Shown here piece after piece: positions 43,776 to 52,932 of a stretch of DNA of 64,000 nucleotides. The position numbers were made by a program, and so were the translations under genes. The first letter of the stretch is position 1. Each line of letters opens with the position of its first letter. The DNA is from Methyloversatilis sp. (GTDB lineage Bacteria; Pseudomonadota; Gammaproteobacteria; Burkholderiales; Rhodocyclaceae), in assembly GCA_017984755.1 (NCBI GenBank), contig JAGNYW010000003.1, positions 97,744 through 161,743 of the forward strand. Direction: 5' to 3'. The notes under the pieces were generated by a model, which searched no databases, was not told the origin of the DNA, and was given only the letters and a program-made list of their open reading frames with translations.

Positions 43776-44639
43776 TCAGTTCGCCGCTACGGCAACACCT
43801 TCCGTCGAGGCCGCGACGTCACCTTCAACGCGCTCGGTCAGCGGTGCGCTGACAAGCATGAAGGTCCACGTGGACTCGATGGGTGCCATCGTCAGCAGAT
43901 GCTCGCTCGGGCCGAACTGCGTGTAATGGCTCTCGCGGGGCGGATTGCCATCGTGGATCAGGCTGCGGCGGCGCTGCAGGTACGCATCGCGAACATAGGA
44001 ATATTTGTCGAGCGCCGCAGCTTCGATCGTGCTTTCGACATCGAGGAAGCCGGCACGGTCATCAACTGCACGCAGCGCCAGTGCAATGTTCCGTACATCG
44101 ACCGGATCATGATTCGAGACCGGATCAACCCAGACATCCGCAAGCAAGCCACCGGTATCACGCAGCGTACGCGGCCCGAAGATCGGCAGCACGACATAAG
44201 CACCGTCACCCACACCCCAGCGGCCCAGCGTCTGGCCGAAGTCTTCTTCGTGCTTTTCGAGGCCCATGCCGGTCGCCACGTCGAACAAACCGACGATGCC
44301 GACAGTCGTGTTGATCAACACGCGGCCCACGTCCGACAGCGCCTCGCCCGGCTTGCCCTGGATCAGGTTGTTGAAACCGATCCACAGATCCGCGATGTTG
44401 TCGAAGAAGTTGGATACACCCGTCTGAACAGGCTGCGGAGTGACGTAGTCATAACCCTGCGCAACGGGCTTGATCAGCGCCTTGTCCACCGTTTCATTGA
44501 ACGAGAACATGGCACGGTTGAAGCCTTCGATCGGATCCTTCGGGTTGCCGGAGGTCGCACAGCCCGTCATCAGAGCTGCAGCAGCGACGACAGCCAGCGC
44601 CGAACGGGCGTTGTAAGCGTATTTTTGTGTTTTGGTCAT
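43776..44639 (-). CDS. mlaA: Outer-membrane lipoprotein MlaA (VacJ)
   Basis: The 287-residue protein has a lipobox ending LMTGC, then PKDPIEGFNRAMFSFNETVDKALIKPVA (in parts DPIEGFNRAMFSFN, DKALIKPVA). GQTLGRWGVG and YVVLPIFGPRTLRDTGG are the core MlaA motifs. It sits in the outer membrane with porins and removes misplaced phospholipid from the outer leaflet. ATG 44639 is chosen to give a normal lipoprotein leader; ATGs further upstream are possible. In this window mlaA is embedded in the mla operon between mlaD and mlaC. Confidence 0.94.
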   Translation of the reverse strand: MTKTQKYAYNARSALAVVAAAALMTGCATSGNPKDPIEGFNRAMFSFNETVDKALIKPVAQGYDYVTPQPVQTGVSNFFDNIADLWIGFNNLIQGKPGEALSDVGRVLINTTVGIVGLFDVATGMGLEKHEEDFGQTLGRWGVGDGAYVVLPIFGPRTLRDTGGLLADVWVDPVSNHDPVDVRNIALALRAVDDRAGFLDVESTIEAAALDKYSYVRDAYLQRRRSLIHDGNPPRESHYTQFGPSEHLLTMAPIESTWTFMLVSAPLTERVEGDVAASTEGVAVAAN

Positions 44640-44671
44640 ATTGCAAGCATCCCGGCTAGGCATTCCGTACG

Positions 44672-45148
44672 TCACTGCTCGGGAGCGGGTGGGCTCTCTG
44701 CAGCCTTGTTGAACATGAATTGACTGATCAGCTTTTCAAGCACCACAGCAGACTGCGTTTTCTTGATGGTCGCGCCGGCTGCGAGCATTTCGGTGTCGCC
44801 ACCGACCTCGAACCCGACGTACTGCTCACCCAGCAACCCCGACGTCAGAATGGTGGCGAAGGTGTCGCGCGGGAAAATATAGCGCTTGTCGACATCCATC
44901 TTGACAACGGCGACATAAAGATTCGGGTCGAACGTAATTTCCGTCACTCGCCCGACCACAACACCCGAACTTTTGACCGGCGCCCGGGGTTTCAAGCCGC
45001 CGATGTTATCAAAGTTGGCGTGCAGCCTGTATGTCTCACCTATGTTAGCGGACGCGAGGTTGCCAACCTTTAGTGCCAGAAACAACACTGCGGCGACGCC
45101 GATGGCGACAAAAAAACCGACCCATAGGTCGAGCACAGTACGGTTCAT
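44672..45148 (-). CDS. mlaD: MCE-domain lipid transport protein MlaD
   Basis: A 158-residue protein with one N-terminal TM (LWVGFFVAIGVAAVLFLALKVG) and an MCE domain: YRLHANFDNIGGLKPRAPVKSSGVVVG (in parts ANFDNIGGLK, APVKSSGV) and TSGLLGEQYVGFEVGG. It forms the hexameric ring of MlaFEDB in the periplasm. Its ATG overlaps the mlaE stop by four bases. Confidence 0.95.
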   Translation of the reverse strand: MNRTVLDLWVGFFVAIGVAAVLFLALKVGNLASANIGETYRLHANFDNIGGLKPRAPVKSSGVVVGRVTEITFDPNLYVAVVKMDVDKRYIFPRDTFATILTSGLLGEQYVGFEVGGDTEMLAAGATIKKTQSAVVLEKLISQFMFNKAAESPPAPEQ

Positions 45149-45933
45149 CCGTTGCCCCTGAACATGAAGGATGTAAGCACGAAATCCAGCGCCAGAATGG
45201 TCAGCGCCGAATTCACGACAGTTCGCGTGATCGCCCTCGATACGCCCTCGGCCGTCGGGGCCGAGTCATAACCTTCGAAAACGGCTATCAATGACACTGC
45301 AAAACCGAAGACAACACTTTTGATGATGCCGTTGACGATGTCGTAGCGGAAATCGACCGACGCCTGCATCTGCGACCAGAAGGCCCCGTCATCGACACCG
45401 ATGAACACCACGCCGATGAACCAGGCGCCGAAAACGCCCATCATCGAAAACAGCGCCGCCAGCAGGGGCATGGAAATGACACCGCCCCAGAAGCGCGGCG
45501 CAACCACGCGGGCGATGGGATCCACTGCCATCATATCCATGGCCTTGAGCTGCTCGGTCGTCTTCATCAGACCGATTTCCGCCGTCAAGGCGGAGCCGGC
45601 ACGACTGGCGAACAGCAGGCCGGCCACTACCGGACCCAGTTCGCGCACCAGCGAAAGCGCAACAAGAATGCCGAGCGCTTCGCTGGAGCCGTAACGCTGA
45701 AGGGTTTCATAACCCTGCAGGCCAAGCACGAGTCCGACGAAAAAGCCCGACACCATGATGATGATGAGCGACAGCACACCCGTCGAGAACACCTCGCGGA
45801 TGGTCAGCGAGAAACGCGTGAATGCCGTACCTGAACGCATCAGCACAGCCAGGAGGAAGCGGCTGGCGAAACCGAGGCGCCAGATGCCATCGACTGTCCG
45901 TGCGCCCATCGAGCGGAGAACGCGGACGATCAT
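45145..45933 (-). CDS. mlaE: Phospholipid transport permease MlaE
   Basis: The 262-residue inner-membrane protein has five to six TM helices and MlaE motifs LRSMGARTVDG, RELGPVVAGLLFASRAGSALTAEIG (in parts RELGPVVAGLL, AGSALTAEIG), EQLKAMDMMAVDP and PRFWGGVISMP. It forms the channel of MlaFEDB. It is coupled to mlaF by a four-base overlap. Confidence 0.96.
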   Translation of the reverse strand: MIVRVLRSMGARTVDGIWRLGFASRFLLAVLMRSGTAFTRFSLTIREVFSTGVLSLIIIMVSGFFVGLVLGLQGYETLQRYGSSEALGILVALSLVRELGPVVAGLLFASRAGSALTAEIGLMKTTEQLKAMDMMAVDPIARVVAPRFWGGVISMPLLAALFSMMGVFGAWFIGVVFIGVDDGAFWSQMQASVDFRYDIVNGIIKSVVFGFAVSLIAVFEGYDSAPTAEGVSRAITRTVVNSALTILALDFVLTSFMFRGNG

Positions 45934-46751
45934 GAACCGGTCTCCATGAGCATTTTCCGATAGTCGCTGCCGGGGAAATGAAACGGCAGCGGACCGTCGA
46001 TCTCGGCATTCACGAACTGATGAACGAAGGGATCGGTCGAAGCGCGGATCTCATCGGGCGAACCTTCCGCCACGACGCGGCCGGCGGACAGGAAATACAG
46101 ATAGTCGACGATTTCCAGCGATTCATGCACATCGTGCGTAACCATGATGGAACTTGCGCCGAGCGCGTCATTGAGCCGCCGGATCAGCTGCCCGACAACG
46201 GCAAGCGATATCGGATCGAGGCCGGCGAACGGTTCGTCGTACATCACCAGCATCGGATCGAGCGCCACTGCCCGCGCCAACGCAACGCGGCGCGCCATGC
46301 CTCCCGACAGTTCGGCCGGCATCAGATTGTGCGCACCGCGCAGACCCACTGCATGCAGCTTCATCAACACGAGATCGCGAATCATGTCCGGCGGCAGATC
46401 CGTATGTTCGCGCAACGGAAACGCCACATTGTCGAAGACGGTCAGATCGGTGAACAGGGCGCCGAACTGAAACAGCATGCCCATGCGTCGCCGCAATGCG
46501 TACATTTCGCGACGCGACAATTTCGACAGGTCCTGACCGTCCACCTTGAGTTGCCCGGCTGTCGGCTTCAGTTGCCCGCCGATCAGACGAAGGAGGGTCG
46601 TCTTGCCGCAACCGCTGCCGCCCATGATGGCAACAAGCTTGCCGCGTGGAATGCGCAGATTGATGCCGGACAGAATGGGCCGCGTGTCGTATGCAAAATC
46701 GACGTTGGCCAGATCGACCAGAACATCTTCGGCCGGAAGGGAAACTGACAC
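45930..46751 (-). CDS. mlaF: Phospholipid transport ATPase MlaF
   Basis: The 273-residue ABC ATPase has Walker A IMGGSGCGKTTLLR, signature ELSGGMARRVALARA, Walker B MLVMYDEPFAGLDP and the switch His in VTHDVHES. It powers MlaFEDB. The start is the GTG at 46751, since no in-frame ATG precedes the Walker motif. GAGAATC lies about 12 bases upstream. It leads the mlaFEDACB run behind an extended -10 promoter. Confidence 0.94.
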   Translation of the reverse strand: MSVSLPAEDVLVDLANVDFAYDTRPILSGINLRIPRGKLVAIMGGSGCGKTTLLRLIGGQLKPTAGQLKVDGQDLSKLSRREMYALRRRMGMLFQFGALFTDLTVFDNVAFPLREHTDLPPDMIRDLVLMKLHAVGLRGAHNLMPAELSGGMARRVALARAVALDPMLVMYDEPFAGLDPISLAVVGQLIRRLNDALGASSIMVTHDVHESLEIVDYLYFLSAGRVVAEGSPDEIRASTDPFVHQFVNAEIDGPLPFHFPGSDYRKMLMETGS

Positions 46752-46783
46752 GTGCAGTGAAGATTCTCATTGAAGGACGACAG

Positions 46784-46792
46784 ATTGTAGCA
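46784..46792 (-). promoter_or_regulatory. Extended -10 promoter of the mla operon
   Basis: The minus strand reads TGCTACAAT, an extended -10 element (TGn plus TACAAT, 5 of 6 matches), about 33 bases before the mlaF GTG. No clear -35 box is present, as expected for an extended -10 promoter. The position would give a leader of about 25 bases. Confidence 0.6.
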
Positions 46793-46855
46793 GACCCGTA
46801 ATGTGCCGCTGCGCGTGGCCCCGGGCATCGCCGGGACGCTGCGCTATCATCGGGC

Positions 46856-48307
46856 ATGCCCACGCCGAATGCCGCTCCCCCACCGAGACCCGGACCGGAT
46901 CGCCCGCGTCTGCTCATCGTCGATGACGACCCGCTCATCGCGGACTCGCTATCCTTCGTGCTGGGTACCGACTTCGACATCACGGTTCATGCCTCCCGCG
47001 CCACCGCCATCGAGTGGCTGCGCAGCCAGGAGACGGCGCCGGCACTTGCCCTCATCGACCTCGGGCTGCCGCCCTGCCCGCACCGGCCCGATGAAGGCTA
47101 TGCACTGATTGCAGACCTGCTAGCACACACTCCCGACACCCGCATCGTGGTGCTGTCCGGACAGGGCGAAGACGGTCTGGCACGCCATGCACGCGCACTC
47201 GGTGCCACCGAATTCGTATCGAAGCCCGCGTCTCCGCATGCGCTGCACAAGCTCTTGTGCCAGCTGGCGGAAACCTGCGACGCACCGGTACCCGAACTAC
47301 CTGCACTGATCGGCCAGAGCGAGCCGGTTTCAAGATTGCGCGCACAGATCGTTCAATACGCCGAACTGCCCTACCCGGTGCTGGTGGAAGGTGAGTCCGG
47401 CACCGGCAAGGACATCGTTGCGAACTGCCTGCACGCAGGTACTGTTCGCCAGGGCAAGCCGTTTCTTGCGCTGAATTGCGCCGCCATTTCGCCGAACCTG
47501 GTTGAACCCACGCTGTTCGGGCACACCCGGGGCGCCTTCACCGGTGCGCAGAGTGCGCGCGCCGGCTATTTCGAAGAAGCTGCCTCCGGCAGCCTGTTTC
47601 TGGACGAAATCGGCGAATTGCCGCTCGACCTGCAGGCCAAATTGCTGCGCGTACTCGAGAACGGCGAATACCAGCGCGTGGGCGAAACCCAGCTGCGTCG
47701 CTCCAGCGCACGCATCATCGCGGCCACCAATCGCGACCTGAGCGAAGAGGTGCGCGCGGGGCGCTTCCGGTCCGACCTCTATCACCGGCTCAGCGTCTTC
47801 ACCATCACGCTGCCGCCACTGCGCGACATGGGCGAAGACCGCCTGCTGCTGCTCGAACACTTTCGCGGCCAGTTCTGCGCACAACTCGACCGTCCGCCCT
47901 TCTCGCTGGGCAAGGAATCCCGCTTGGCGTGGCTGGCCTACACTTTTCCCGGCAATGTGCGCGAACTGCGCAATATCGCCATCCGGCTTGCCACGAAGTA
48001 CCCGGGTCAGGAGGTCGGCGTCGACGCGCTGCAGGCCGAATTCGATCCCGCCGCATCGCAGCCGCCTGCCGCCGGATCGTCGCCGACGGATGAACGTGAT
48101 CTTGCCGGCGTAGCGCTCGAACACCTGCGCGCCGGCGGATTCAGCCTGGATGCGCGGCTGCGCGAATGGGAAACCGCATATATTGATGCCGCCATGCGCC
48201 TCGCGCGCGGCAATGTCAGCGCGGCAGCTCGGCTGCTCGGCATCGCGCGCACCACGCTGTATCACCGCATGGATACACCGGACGCCAGCGCCGAACGCCA
48301 GGACTGA
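46856..48307 (+). CDS. Sigma-54-dependent response regulator (NtrC family)
   Basis: The 483-residue protein has a receiver domain (acidic IVDDD at 21-25, phospho-acceptor D68 in LIDLGLPP, Lys in FVSKPAS). A full AAA+ domain follows, with Walker A GESGTGKD and the sigma-54 contact loop GAFTGA at 226-231. An [13 protein letters not shown] segment and a C-terminal Fis-type HTH ([20 protein letters not shown]) are also present. It should activate RpoN promoters. It is one base upstream of mshM (TGACATG), so it likely controls or is cotranscribed with the pilus genes. No histidine kinase gene is adjacent. Confidence 0.92.
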   Translation: MPTPNAAPPPRPGPDRPRLLIVDDDPLIADSLSFVLGTDFDITVHASRATAIEWLRSQETAPALALIDLGLPPCPHRPDEGYALIADLLAHTPDTRIVVLSGQGEDGLARHARALGATEFVSKPASPHALHKLLCQLAETCDAPVPELPALIGQSEPVSRLRAQIVQYAELPYPVLVEGESGTGKDIVANCLHAGTVRQGKPFLALNCAAISPNLVEPTLFGHTRGAFTGAQSARAGYFEEAASGSLFLDEIGELPLDLQAKLLRVLENGEYQRVGETQLRRSSARIIAATNRDLSEEVRAGRFRSDLYHRLSVFTITLPPLRDMGEDRLLLLEHFRGQFCAQLDRPPFSLGKESRLAWLAYTFPGNVRELRNIAIRLATKYPGQEVGVDALQAEFDPAASQPPAAGSSPTDERDLAGVALEHLRAGGFSLDARLREWETAYIDAAMRLARGNVSAAARLLGIARTTLYHRMDTPDASAERQD

Positions 48308-48308
48308 C

Positions 48309-49778
48309 ATGTATCTCGAACATTTCGGACTGCGCGAAACACCGTTCCGCATCACGCCGCACGCGGATTTCTTCTTCGGCGGCGCCAATCGCAGCGCGCT
48401 GCTCGAAGCGCTGGTCTACGCACTGGGCCGGGAGGAAGGCCTGGTGAAGGTCAGCGGCGAGGTCGGGACCGGCAAAACCATGCTGGCACGGGTCCTGATC
48501 GAGCACCTGCCACCGCACCTGCGCGCCATCTACCTTGCCGACCCGCTGATGAACCGCGGCGAACTGCTGGCAGTGCTGGCCGACGAACTCGGCTGCCCGC
48601 CGGCGGAAGCAGCCGACGGCAGCGCACACCGGCTGCTGCGCGCGGTGCAGGAAGCACTGGTTGCCGAATTCGCGTCCGGCCGGCAGGTGGTGCTGCTGAT
48701 CGACGAGGCGCACGCCATGCCGGCCGATACGCTCGAGCAGATCCGGCTGCTGTCCAACCTCGAATCCGAACGCCACAAGCTGATCAAGATTGCGCTTTTC
48801 GGGCAGCCCGAACTGGATGACCTGCTGGCGCGCACCGACATGCGCCAATTGAAGGACCGCATCACCCAGCACTTCCGCCTCGATCCGCTGCGGCCGGACG
48901 ACGTGAGCACCTACATCGACTTCCGCATGCGCGCCGCCGGCTATCGCGGCCCGACTGTCTTCGAAGCCGCAGCCACCGCACGCATCGCCCGCGACTCGGG
49001 CGGCCTGACCCGGCGCATCAACATACTGGCCGACAAGGCGCTGCTGTCATCCTTTGCCCGCGGCGCGCACGCCGTCACGGCGGCCGACGCGGACCGCGCC
49101 GCAGCCGACACGCAGATGGACGCAGGCAAGACAACAGGGCCTGCTGCCCGGCACGTCGCCCTGATGGTTACCGCCGCCGCACTGCTGCTGGCGGCGGGCT
49201 TTCTGCTGGGGCGTCAGACAGGCGCGCCTGCGCAGCCCCCGGCTGATGCTGAAGCCACGCCGGCCCGGCCCGCGTTCAAGTCACCCGAACCACCACAAGC
49301 CCGAACCGAACCGCCTGCCGACGCCACGCCGACGTCAGGCACGTCAGCCGGCACGGCACCTGACACGGCACCGCCGGTACGGACGGAGTCAGCTCCGTCA
49401 GCCAATCCGGCCACAGCATCGACGGTCGCCGACACCGCGCTCGCTGCAGCGCAGGACGACAGTATTCCTGCGCTGCTGGCCCGCAGCCGCAGCTGGTCCG
49501 ATGCCGCGTCCGGCAGCCACTGGTTTCTCCAGCTCATGTCGGTGCCGGCCACACAATCGACTTATGTAGAAAACTACCTGCGGCGGGCGCGCCGCTCGCT
49601 CGATGCCGGGCAGCTGCGGCTGTACCGCGCGGAGACAGCGGCTGGCCACCAGCTTGCCGTGATCTACGGTGATTTCCCGGACCAGCGCAGCGCGCTTCAG
49701 TCGCTCGTCGCAATGCCCGACTGGATACGTTCCACGCGACCGATTGCCCGACAGGTACGCAGCCTGCGGCAGCCATGA
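48309..49778 (+). CDS. mshM: MshM-like AAA ATPase fused to a periplasmic SPOR-like domain
   Basis: The 489-residue protein begins MYLEHFGLRETPFRITPHADFF, typical of MshM/GspA ATPases. Walker A is GEVGTGKT (50-57) and Walker B VVLLIDEAHAM. A TM near 282-303 and an Ala/Pro/Thr-rich periplasmic linker follow. The C-terminal about 85 residues (GSHWFLQLMSVP, QLRLYRAE, AVIYGDFPDQRSALQSL) resemble a SPOR peptidoglycan-binding domain, as in DamX-type fusions. It may anchor the pilus machine to the cell wall. It is coupled to the regulator gene upstream. About 100 bases separate it from mshL. Confidence 0.88.
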   Translation: MYLEHFGLRETPFRITPHADFFFGGANRSALLEALVYALGREEGLVKVSGEVGTGKTMLARVLIEHLPPHLRAIYLADPLMNRGELLAVLADELGCPPAEAADGSAHRLLRAVQEALVAEFASGRQVVLLIDEAHAMPADTLEQIRLLSNLESERHKLIKIALFGQPELDDLLARTDMRQLKDRITQHFRLDPLRPDDVSTYIDFRMRAAGYRGPTVFEAAATARIARDSGGLTRRINILADKALLSSFARGAHAVTAADADRAAADTQMDAGKTTGPAARHVALMVTAAALLLAAGFLLGRQTGAPAQPPADAEATPARPAFKSPEPPQARTEPPADATPTSGTSAGTAPDTAPPVRTESAPSANPATASTVADTALAAAQDDSIPALLARSRSWSDAASGSHWFLQLMSVPATQSTYVENYLRRARRSLDAGQLRLYRAETAAGHQLAVIYGDFPDQRSALQSLVAMPDWIRSTRPIARQVRSLRQP

Positions 49779-49879
49779 AATGCCATTTGCATTGACCTGG
49801 CACCGCAGACTGAGCATGATGTTGATCAAGTAAGGATTCCGCGTACCATCCCCAACCGAGTCCAGCCACCCCAGCGCCC

Positions 49880-51640
49880 ATGACCGCCTTGATGCGCCCT
49901 GCCCTTGCCTGCGCCCTGACCTCGCTGCTCGCCGGTTGTGCGATGCACACCCCTCTGCCCGCTTCGGGCGCTCATGTGCTGGCCCCGAAGACGGCGCCCG
50001 CCACAACGTCGCGCGATGACATTCCGCCACCGGTCGCACGCCCGCTCTCGCCGCCCCTGCCCCAGCCGCGCCACAAGGCGGAAACCTACAGCGTGGTGGT
50101 CAATCAGGTACCGGTGCGTGAATTGCTGTTTGCCCTGGCGCGCGATGCGCGGGTCAATGTGGACATTCACTCGGGCATCGAAGGCACGGTCACGCTCAAC
50201 GCGATCGACCAGACCCTGCCGCAGCTGCTGGCCCGCATTGCCGGTCAGGTCGACATGCGTTTCGAACTGGATGGCCCTAATCTCATCGTGCAGCCGGACA
50301 CGCCCTTCCTGCGCAGCTACCGCGTCGATTACGTGAACATGTCGCGCGACGTGACGGGCGCAGTATCGATCAACACGCAGATCGCCTCGACCAGTTCTGC
50401 CGCGGTGACCGGTTCGGGCGGTGCGGGGGCCGCGGGGAACATCGGCACGCAGGGCGGCAACGCCGGAAACAGCTCCAGCACCCGCATCGAGAACGTGGCC
50501 CGCAACCGCTTCTGGGAATCGCTCGAACGCAATATCCGCGACCTGCTGCACGAGACCGACAAGATGCTGCCCGACACCATGAGCACCCCGGGGCCTGCCG
50601 CGCCCGCCGCCACGGATGCTGCAGGTGGACCGCAGACGCCGGCCGCGGTCGAACGGCGTGCGACCTTCCGCGAGGCGGCGTCGGTCATCCTCAACCCTGA
50701 AACCGGTGTCATCAACGTGCGCGCCACATCGCGCCAGCACGAAAAGGTGCAGGAATTCATCAGTCAGGTGACGCGCATTGCGCGCCGCCAGGTACTCATC
50801 GAAGCGACCATCGCAGAGGTGCAGCTGACCGACAACTACCAGCAGGGCATCGACTGGACAGCCTTCGCCGGCGGCGGCAAGCGCGGCGGTGCCACGGTGT
50901 CGCTGAACACCAGCTCGCCCGACCTGACCACCAACGCACCCTTCGCCATCGGTCTCGGACGCGGCCGCGAACTGGTCGACAGCATCAAGCTGCTGGAAAC
51001 CTACGGCGACGTAAAGGTGCTGTCCAGCCCCAAGCTGTCGGTGATGAACAACCAGACCGCGCTGCTGAAGGTGGTCAACAACATCGTCTATTTCGAGATC
51101 AAGTCCGATGTGGTCGCCAACACCAACACGCAGGCAATTCGCAGCTTCACTGCAACGCCGCGCTCGGTGTCGGTCGGACTGGTCATGGCAGTCACACCGC
51201 AGATAAGCGCGGACGGTTACGTTCTGCTGAACGTACGGCCGACCATTTCGCGCAAGGTCGGTGACGCGCAGGATCCTACGCCTGATCTCAGTTCGCCCAA
51301 TCTGGTGCCGGTAATCCAGACTCGGGAACTCGAATCGGTCATGCGCGTGGCCAGCGGTGAAACTGCGGTGCTGGGAGGCCTCATGCAGGACGAACTCAAT
51401 TTCAAGCGCGACAGCATTCCCGGCGTATCGGCGCTTCCGTTCATCGGCGCACTGCTGTCGGCGCGCAACGAAACGTCACGCAAGACCGAACTGGTGGTAC
51501 TGATTCGCCCGGTCGTCATCAACGACGCCAGCCTCGAGGGCGACTACCGGTCGCTGATCGACGCCCTGCCCGACCGAGACTTCATGCAGCCGAGTTTCCC
51601 GCTGCCCGGTACGCGCCCGAAGACGGAGCAGGGACAGTGA
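49880..51640 (+). CDS. mshL: MSHA-type secretin MshL (outer-membrane lipoprotein)
   Basis: The 586-residue protein has a lipobox LLAGC (Cys20), a secretin-associated STN-like domain (VPVRELLFALARDARVNVDI) and an insertion rich in Gly/Ser/Asn. The secretin core carries QVLIEATIAEVQL, VKVLSSPKLSVMNNQTA, the VPVIQTRELESV segment and GGLMQDE. It forms the outer-membrane pore of the pilus. GTGA overlap couples it to mshN. It could also be called a PilQ/PulD-family secretin, but the surrounding genes make MshL the best name. Confidence 0.93.
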   Translation: MTALMRPALACALTSLLAGCAMHTPLPASGAHVLAPKTAPATTSRDDIPPPVARPLSPPLPQPRHKAETYSVVVNQVPVRELLFALARDARVNVDIHSGIEGTVTLNAIDQTLPQLLARIAGQVDMRFELDGPNLIVQPDTPFLRSYRVDYVNMSRDVTGAVSINTQIASTSSAAVTGSGGAGAAGNIGTQGGNAGNSSSTRIENVARNRFWESLERNIRDLLHETDKMLPDTMSTPGPAAPAATDAAGGPQTPAAVERRATFREAASVILNPETGVINVRATSRQHEKVQEFISQVTRIARRQVLIEATIAEVQLTDNYQQGIDWTAFAGGGKRGGATVSLNTSSPDLTTNAPFAIGLGRGRELVDSIKLLETYGDVKVLSSPKLSVMNNQTALLKVVNNIVYFEIKSDVVANTNTQAIRSFTATPRSVSVGLVMAVTPQISADGYVLLNVRPTISRKVGDAQDPTPDLSSPNLVPVIQTRELESVMRVASGETAVLGGLMQDELNFKRDSIPGVSALPFIGALLSARNETSRKTELVVLIRPVVINDASLEGDYRSLIDALPDRDFMQPSFPLPGTRPKTEQGQ

Positions 51641-52932
51641 GCCTGCTGCTCGAAGCACTGAAGAAGGCGGAGGCGGCGAAGCGACGCGACGATGAACAGG
51701 ACGTGGCCGGCACAGCCGCGAAACCCGAAGCACCGACGCCGGCGCCATTGCCACCCCGCATCACGCCGGCGCACGAACTGGAACTGATCGACGACGAAGT
51801 CGCCCAGGCCGCCAGATTCGCCGGCCTGGATGTTCCGGAACCGAGGCCGGCTGCACCGGTTGCCCCCGCTCCCGGCGCGGAGGCGGCGCGCATGCTGTTC
51901 GACGCGAAGCGCCCGCCACCGCGCAACCGCTCCATCCTGCCGTGGGCGCTCGGCGCAGCCGCGCTCGTGCTGCTCGGCATCGGCGGCTGGGTCATGTGGC
52001 AGATCGGCCTGCTGGAAAGAGGTCACGGCACGGGTACGCTTCAAGCGCAGAACCCGGTCCCGGTGGCCGTTCAGGCACCGACCGTGACGACTGCACCCGT
52101 CGCCGGCACCGGCGACACAGCACCCGGATACGTCGCGACCGATCGCACCCCGACCACTGCCGACCGGCCGCCTGGCGACCCCACAACATCCGCCGCGACA
52201 CCCACTGCTGCATCCTCCACGCTGTCCGCCGAACCGCAGGTCGCCGAATCGTCTCGCTTTCTCGCCGGGCAGGCCGCGCCCACTCCTCCCGCATCGGCGC
52301 AGATGACGGAACCGGTCGCCACGCCGATACGCGTGCTGCGCAATGCACCGAGCGTGCCGCAGGATGTGAGCGAAGGCTTTGCCGCCTTCAACGCAGGTGA
52401 ACTGGATCGCGCCCGCATCGCGTACGAACGCGCACTGCGCGCCGACCCGCGCAACCCCGATGCCCTGCACGGACTGGCTGCGCTGGCCCGGCACAACGGC
52501 GACGAAGCGAAGGTGAAGCAGCTGATGCGGCGCATCGCGGACGTCGCACCGGACGACGCATCGGCACAGGTGGCGCTGAGCGAAAGCGTCGATCCGGCCA
52601 TGCAGGAAGCCCGGCTGCTCAACATTGCCGCCGCGCAGCCGCAATCGGCCCCCACCGCACTCGCGCTGGGCAACCTGTATGCGTCGCAGGCACGCTGGCG
52701 CGAAGCGCAACAGGCCTACTTCAATGCGTGGACGCTGGCACCGGATCAGCCCGATCATGCCTACAACCTCGCAGTCAGTCTGGATCAACTACGCCAGTCG
52801 CGCCTGGCCCTGCAGTACTACCGCGAGGCGCTGTCGCTGCGCGGCCCGCGCGCAGCCGCGTTCGATGCGGAAGCCGTGGCCCGGCGCATCGCATCGCTGC
52901 AGGCCCGGCTCGAGGATGCACCCGCACGATGA
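51637..52932 (+). CDS. mshN: MshN-like TPR membrane protein
   Basis: The 431-residue protein begins MSLLLEALKKAEAAKRR, the conserved N-terminus of MshN/PilP-side proteins. One TM (about 98-118) is followed by an Ala/Thr/Pro linker and four to five TPR repeats (FNAGELDRARIAYERAL, HGLAALARHNGDEAKV). It probably stabilises the secretin or links it to the inner membrane. GTG start 51637 overlaps the mshL stop (GTGA); its own stop overlaps the mshE ATG. Confidence 0.88.
   Translation: MSLLLEALKKAEAAKRRDDEQDVAGTAAKPEAPTPAPLPPRITPAHELELIDDEVAQAARFAGLDVPEPRPAAPVAPAPGAEAARMLFDAKRPPPRNRSILPWALGAAALVLLGIGGWVMWQIGLLERGHGTGTLQAQNPVPVAVQAPTVTTAPVAGTGDTAPGYVATDRTPTTADRPPGDPTTSAATPTAASSTLSAEPQVAESSRFLAGQAAPTPPASAQMTEPVATPIRVLRNAPSVPQDVSEGFAAFNAGELDRARIAYERALRADPRNPDALHGLAALARHNGDEAKVKQLMRRIADVAPDDASAQVALSESVDPAMQEARLLNIAAAQPQSAPTALALGNLYASQARWREAQQAYFNAWTLAPDQPDHAYNLAVSLDQLRQSRLALQYYREALSLRGPRAAAFDAEAVARRIASLQARLEDAPAR

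Noticed and set aside
49798-49816. TGGCAC...GC resembling a sigma-54 promoter ahead of mshL
   Set aside because: The gap between GG and GC is 13 bases instead of the required 10, and the -12 part lacks TTGC.
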